Assembly (NCBI GenBank): GCA_026260175.1
Contig: JAKCWW010000914.1
Coordinates: 1 to 64,000 of the forward strand
DNA: 64,000 bases
Origin: Reticulitermes lucifugus
Lineage: Eukaryota > Arthropoda > Insecta > Blattodea > Rhinotermitidae
Reading direction: 5' to 3'
Shown here: in pieces, positions 59,241-64,000 of the stretch
Layout: the number at the start of each line of letters is the position of its first letter
How positions within the stretch are numbered: position 1 is the first letter of the stretch
Notes under the pieces: generated by a model
What the model saw: the letters and a program-made list of their open reading frames with translations, nothing else
Database searches by the model: none
What the model was told of the DNA's origin: nothing
Made by a program: the position numbers and the translations under genes

Positions 59241-61770
59241 ACAACTGAACATATGTGCTGCAGGGTGGGTTTATATGCGTGGGCTGTTCTCTGATTTACA
59301 TCAAAGAATGTTTACATTCATGTTTATTCTTTTGACATAGATGTCCTAAAGGTGCACGAAACGAAGGGGTATTGTATCGCTGGAACAAACATTTCAGTCA
59401 TTCTGGCATATGTGGAGAAACAGGGATATATCTGTTATTCGTTTTTGTTTCGGACATCTATGCTGAGGTACTAAATATGAGTGCAACACACCCTTCCTGG
59501 TTATTCCTCGCACATAGCATGAATATGGCTTCTGTTTACCTGGTAAAAACAGACCGTATGCACTGTGAGATATGTTTGTATGCAAGTGAGCACCTGTTTA
59601 GTTTTTTAGCATTGCGTTATGGGAGGTATTATTGAGTTCTGAAGCTAAGCAGTTTAGCTGGGAAACTAGGGGAAGTTGTTCCAGTGCAACAGGGTGTGGC
59701 AGTGACGATTCAGACATTCATAAACTGTGCACGCTGGATGGAAACGAACGCATCTTTACTACTGGGGGGGGGGTAGTATTTCCGGGACGGATTCAATAGG
59801 AAACTGTGTGGTTTCCAGATTTGGTCTAGGCGTGGTGGCGAAGTGAGAAATCTCTGCTCTGTCGCCAATCAAATTCTATTCAACCAGCCTGTTGCTAGTC
59901 ACTATCTTGACTGAGCTACCTTGGCTACTGACTGCTCTTCAGAACATGATATTTACGGATGTTTTATGACACGTAATATTCCATTCCCTCAAAAGTTCTG
60001 TTTGAAACGTCTATTCAAACTTTTCAGTACTTACTGTGGTTTTACACTTTTTTAATTAATTTATCACCTTCCGGTACAAATATTAGAAGTGAAGGGTTGA
60101 CAGAGGGTGGCTAAATGAACTACGGACCAGTCACTAACGTTCTGAGTGCGCTTAACAGCCATATGCTTGGTTGGGTTTTACATTTGTTTTGGGTTATTTT
60201 TGCCGTTGATACTACATTAAAGAGAAATCAATTTCCAGTGTATGTAGGGCAAAATTGCATGCGGCGAAACAGTTTTGGAACCTGACATACTCGTATGGAT
60301 TATTAGTTTTCTTCCTTATCGAGTACAATAATATTGCTTCAGTGCGTGCTCATATGCCCTACATACTTCCGTTTCATTCTCATCATTCAGGGCATTCCAC
60401 TACAAAAAATTTCAGATGTTATGGCGAACTTGTGCAATAGAGTGGATTTCAATATTAACCCCTTACTTAATACGTATGTGTACCGCTAGGTTTAACAACA
60501 GCGACTTTTTATTTTACGCACACAATGTATTTTCACAATAACAATCATTATTTCCGTATGCAGAACTCGCCTATTGGTCTTTATAATGGAAACATACTGT
60601 TTACTCTGCGAGGAACGAACTGAATTTTTGTATATAATTTAGATTAATTTAAGCCTTCAGAGGGTTAAGCCTGACATGATAGGTTAATGTCATGCGAAGA
60701 AGGAATTCATCGTACTACCCTTGATGCAGAGAAGTAGGAATAAATATCCCAGTTATGTAGGAGTGCGTTTCGATATTTTGTCTCCCCTGCTGTGAAAATG
60801 CTTTTTTTGTATTCTACTTGCTAAAATCAGAAAAATCGGAGTATACTGAATGTTGTGCCGCATGAGTATCCAGCTCCCTGTTACGTTTTTATTCAACATT
60901 CAGTAAATTCGCTGCACTGAAAATAAACGGGGCAATTTAACATTAATATTCAGTGTGATAAAATTTAATTTTCTTTCAACTTTCTTCACCTTCAAATTAT
61001 CTGTTCGTTTTATGTTCCGCATGTGTGAGTCTTTATTTATATGGTCTTCATCAGCGTATATCGAGCTCGAAAGACTTCTACAGTGAATGGTAGGTCACTG
61101 GCCTGTGTTACTTTACATTAAAATTAAAATTAGTTTTCATGTAGGCCTGTTCGAGCGCAGTGGCTGTGCGGTCGAACGTACAGTCTGTTGTTGCTCGAAG
61201 ACTGGGACTGCAGTTTTGAAACCCACTACAGGAATTACATATAAGGGCTCCATACGTGTTGTTGCCTGAGTGGGCACGTGCATTGAGATCGTTGTCTTTT
61301 CTGAGAAGCCACGAAATGTTATGAATATCCACTTTTCTTTCAGAAGCGGTTTTGAATAGGAACACTCTTGAAGAACTAACATGCAAAACGAAGACGAAGT
61401 TTGTATGATTAAAGAGCAGTTTTGTGGCAGTTTCTTCTCCGATCTTGTCTAGTTGTATGTCTCACATGAGACATCTCTCTTAAAAGGCCTGGCTTTTTCT
61501 GTCTTACTTCATTCAGAATTTTAGAATTGCCGTGAAAGTTAATCCTTCACCATTTAAAACCCAGTGGTAACTATATGTACCACCTGTCGTAACATTCGAA
61601 GGTTCTGTAATTTCACCACAGAGCGTATTTATGTGTTTCGTATTATTACGATAAACAGGTGTGTTCCGTAAACGGCATCAACCGACTGTTCTCTCTAGTG
61701 GTAACGGGATTGTCTGCCACGTAGGAACTGTCGCTTTATGTTTCATTTAAACCCATTTTACTATTTGTAG
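59241..61770. other. Non-coding stretch
   Basis: A G run lies at 59,765-59,774. I see no gene, and no element with clear ends. The plus-strand frame at 59,372-59,635 (87 codons) has no motif. Confidence 0.4.
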
Positions 61771-61771
61771 T

Positions 61772-61950
61772 GTTGCCATGGCTCAGGTCTTAGTTTTCTG
61801 CCTGTTACCTGGGAGGCCCATGTTCGATCCCGGTCTATACCAGATTTGTGGTGCACAAAGTGACGCTCTGAGTACTTCGGTTTTTTTAACTCTCAGTGTT
61901 ATTCCACTAACGATCCAAACTCATCTTTATCTGCATGGATACCCTTACCA
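61772..61950 (+). mobile_element. SINE, second family, plus orientation
   Basis: TTGCCATGGCTCAGG is the head and TGTTCGATCCCGGTC the B box, followed by GAGTACTTCGGTTTTTTTAA, matching the minus-strand copy at 52,955-53,135. Confidence 0.65.
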
Positions 61951-62374
61951 GAAGAACAAATGAACGAAGCCTGGGAACCTTAAAAAATCAATGCTCTTTT
62001 GAAATTGGGGAACGTTTGATAGTAAAATACCTTCACTTACTTTTTTCAGCCTTCAAGTTTTTACAACGTTGAACCTAATTAGTTTTGACTCTTCAACAAT
62101 AGAAACCATACATTAAACTTTTATTGATTAAAATGCAAGAAGAATCCATCATGGAGCATACAAAATAAGGCACTGGAGTTCCCAAGACATTTATTTATAC
62201 CGTTGTCTTATAATCCAAAATGTGGCATTGTCTGATATAAAGGGACGAACCACTTGTGGAATATAATGACCAGAGGTAATATACTTTTTAAAAAATAAAC
62301 AATTTTTGTTCGATCTTATTCACATTATAACAAACCTAATGCAGCATCCTACACTCCGTAAAAACGATGCTTTG

Positions 62375-62622
62375 AATTGTTCTAGTCTGTTGTCCCCACG
62401 CATGCCATAAAAGCATATAGGGAGTGGAATGCACGTGCAGTTTTACTTCGGGCATAAGCTCCCGATACCTATTAAATAGGCCGCTTGCCAACCCCAGAGT
62501 CGGTCTTGATGATTTGGAGAACAGGAACTATCTTCCCCTTGCCGGGGATCGAATCGTGATTGCTTTGTCGTCCGCCCGTCCGTGGCCTATCACTATTCCG
62601 ACTACATTTGCTTTGAAAAATA
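62375..62622 (-). mobile_element. SINE, main family, minus orientation
   Basis: On the minus strand TAGTCGGAATAGTGATAGGC is the head, CGATTCGATCCCCGGC the B box, and the body has AAGACCGACTCTGGGG and ATCGGGAGCTTATGCCCG. The 3' part is degraded. Confidence 0.65.
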
Positions 62623-63029
62623 TTAGACGGATAGGATTAATAACCCCTCCCTCTCTTTGTAACGTCAAAAGATTTTCTTGTTTCAGGACGTAGACAGGAG
62701 ACGAGAACACTCATATTATGAAAATCGAAAAACGCAGCACGTTGACGTTTAATTTCAACTTTATTGCAATTCCGGACGCTTCAAAACTTCCTTCCACATT
62801 AAACGGAAGTCATGAACATTGCATGTTATTCTTGCTGACAGCTATTACTGCGAACATGTTACACTTTGGAATCTCTTTCCTCATTTCATGGTACGTGTCA
62901 TACCTGAAGGAATGTGTGTGGAGATTTGTGTATCCTCCACAGACAGGACAAAATCACCAATTGTATGAAGCTGCAACCTACGTTACCACAAAAAAGATCG
63001 AGACACGTGGAAAACGGATGGAGGAGCAG

Positions 63030-63578
63030 TCTGATGTTTGTGGTTACGTTATAATAGTAATGGAAAAAAGAAAGCTGACATGTGTCGGGAATTTGGTCTC
63101 GTAAATTCTACATTTCAAATGATTTGCAAAAACATGTACAAAACTATTAGTGCGTTTAAACAGAACGGATCGAGAATTAAACGATTTCGGAAGCCTGAAA
63201 GAAGTGAAGTCGATGAGGCGCTGCTTAAGTGATTTAAGCAACAGAGAAGTGGCACTGTACCAGTGAGCGGTCCTCTCCTCTCCTCATTACAACTTTTGTT
63301 CTCCTAAATTTTAATTTTAAGTTAATGTATTTTTTAGTTTAAACCTGTATGGAAGCTTACAATTATGGAAGAGTAATTTTTGTTACTTCTAAATTTTAAT
63401 GTTAATTTAAATTTGAAACAATTATAGCATTAACATTAAGTAATATGCCAGCAATCCTTTATTTTGTTTTGAAATATTTTTGCTTCACTTGTACCACACA
63501 TTTTTCTTGCAGCGACAATCATTTATAACGACGCAATTTATTCGGGTCCTTCGATGACGTTATAACCGAGTTCGACTG
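63030..63578 (+). pseudogene. Tigger/pogo-type transposon remnant with CENP-B-like HTH
   Basis: The frame 63,038-63,232 reads KKADMCREFGLVNSTFQMIC, then FKQNGSRIKRFRKPERSEVD, the CENP-B N-terminal and helix-turn-helix DNA-binding region of Tigger-type transposases. A TGA at 63,230-63,232 stands where the family, as I remember it, has Trp, followed by the in-frame run FKQQRSGTVPVSGP. The catalytic DDE domain is missing. At 63,561-63,578 GTTATAACCGAGTTCGACTG followed by TA is a good right terminal repeat (reverse complement starting CAGTCGAACTCGG) with the TA target site of the pogo group. I found no left end, so the copy is internally deleted and 5'-eroded. Confidence 0.7.
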
Positions 63579-64000
63579 TACATTAATGCACTGAAACATA
63601 TTAAGTATAAAATCGTTTCTCACTTAGCGCACAATTCGTACTAAAATATTAGGAATTTGGCATTTTACGGGATGCACTTAAAATCGTATGATATTTGCTG
63701 ACGATTTAGAACAATACAAACACAGTTATTAAGCAGTCAGTATATTGAGGATACGATGGGCGAACCGAAACGAAGTAACTGTACAACGCTTTTGGTTTGG
63801 AGTAGCACATCCATATAAATTATTCTTCAATCGATGTAAATTGGTAGAAATAACTGGACGTTCTCAATTCTACAGTTATTCACGTGAAGAAAATTGCACA
63901 GCTCTCTGTTTTACAAGCTTCAAATAAAAAGAGCTATTGTTTTCGTTTATGGAGGAATTAAATACATAATGCTTAATTTCTCTTCGGGATTTATCGACAC

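Noticed and set aside
58853-59252. Leu/Phe/Ser-rich minus-strand open frames resembling a membrane protein
   Set aside because: Translation of the (TAA)n and purine-rich tract; hydrophobicity is a composition artefact.
62718-63104. 128-codon plus-strand open frame
   Set aside because: Overlaps the Tigger remnant in a different frame from the recognisable HTH text; the first part matches nothing I know.
1-64000. CRISPR array, prophage, operon or other prokaryotic system
   Set aside because: No regular direct-repeat/spacer structure, no ribosome-binding-site-led gene strings, and splice signals, SINEs and LINEs throughout show the DNA is from an animal.

Overview
The window is eukaryotic, almost certainly insect, DNA. 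It has no operons, almost no long open frames, many microsatellites, several tRNA-derived SINE families, non-LTR retrotransposon remnants and hAT, Tigger and fold-back DNA-transposon remnants. Several repeat families (the SINE whose shadow peptide contains HTTLGRTPLDE, the one containing TAEARVRSRV, and the LINE tails reading ENRVLRK..F and WSIALYGAETWT) are ones I remember from cockroach and termite assemblies. My best guess is Blattodea, probably a cockroach such as Periplaneta americana; this rests on memory and no search was run.

Region 1, about 1-21,000, is AT-rich and strongly CpG-depleted (3 CpG by hand count in 7,021-8,040). It holds microsatellites, one MITE with 32-bp inverted ends (5,827-6,081), a weak minus-strand coding-like stretch at the extreme left edge, and a CpG-rich pocket at 9,841-10,172 that ends in a good splice donor. 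CpG loss on this scale in insects usually marks a germline-methylated transcription unit, so this may be intron or UTR of a large gene whose coding exons I cannot identify.

Region 2, about 21,000-46,800, has ordinary CpG frequency. It starts with a possible 80-nt exon (21,520-21,599) and carries a single undetermined base at 22,282. It is littered with dead mobile DNA: a hAT-like element containing a LINE fragment (23,961-25,185), SINE pieces and a near-perfect fold-back at 29.5-30.4 kb, a hAT MITE (30,542-30,822), LINE tails at 33.4 and 44.0 kb, a jockey-like reverse transcriptase pseudogene (39,788-40,680) and a dispersed repeat of unknown class (about 41,150-41,700).

Region 3, about 46,800-64,000, contains the only gene I support well: a minus-strand single-coding-exon gene (50,582-51,511) for a 309-residue secreted, arginine-rich protein with signal peptide and coiled-coil segment. 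Its start codon sits just after a splice acceptor, so a 5' non-coding exon must lie further right. The gene is surrounded by SINE copies on both strands, fold-back MITEs, a two-piece LINE remnant (57.3-58.1 kb) and a Tigger/pogo remnant (63.0-63.6 kb). The mobile elements do not form a functional unit with the gene. I found no RNA genes, CRISPR arrays or prokaryotic features.
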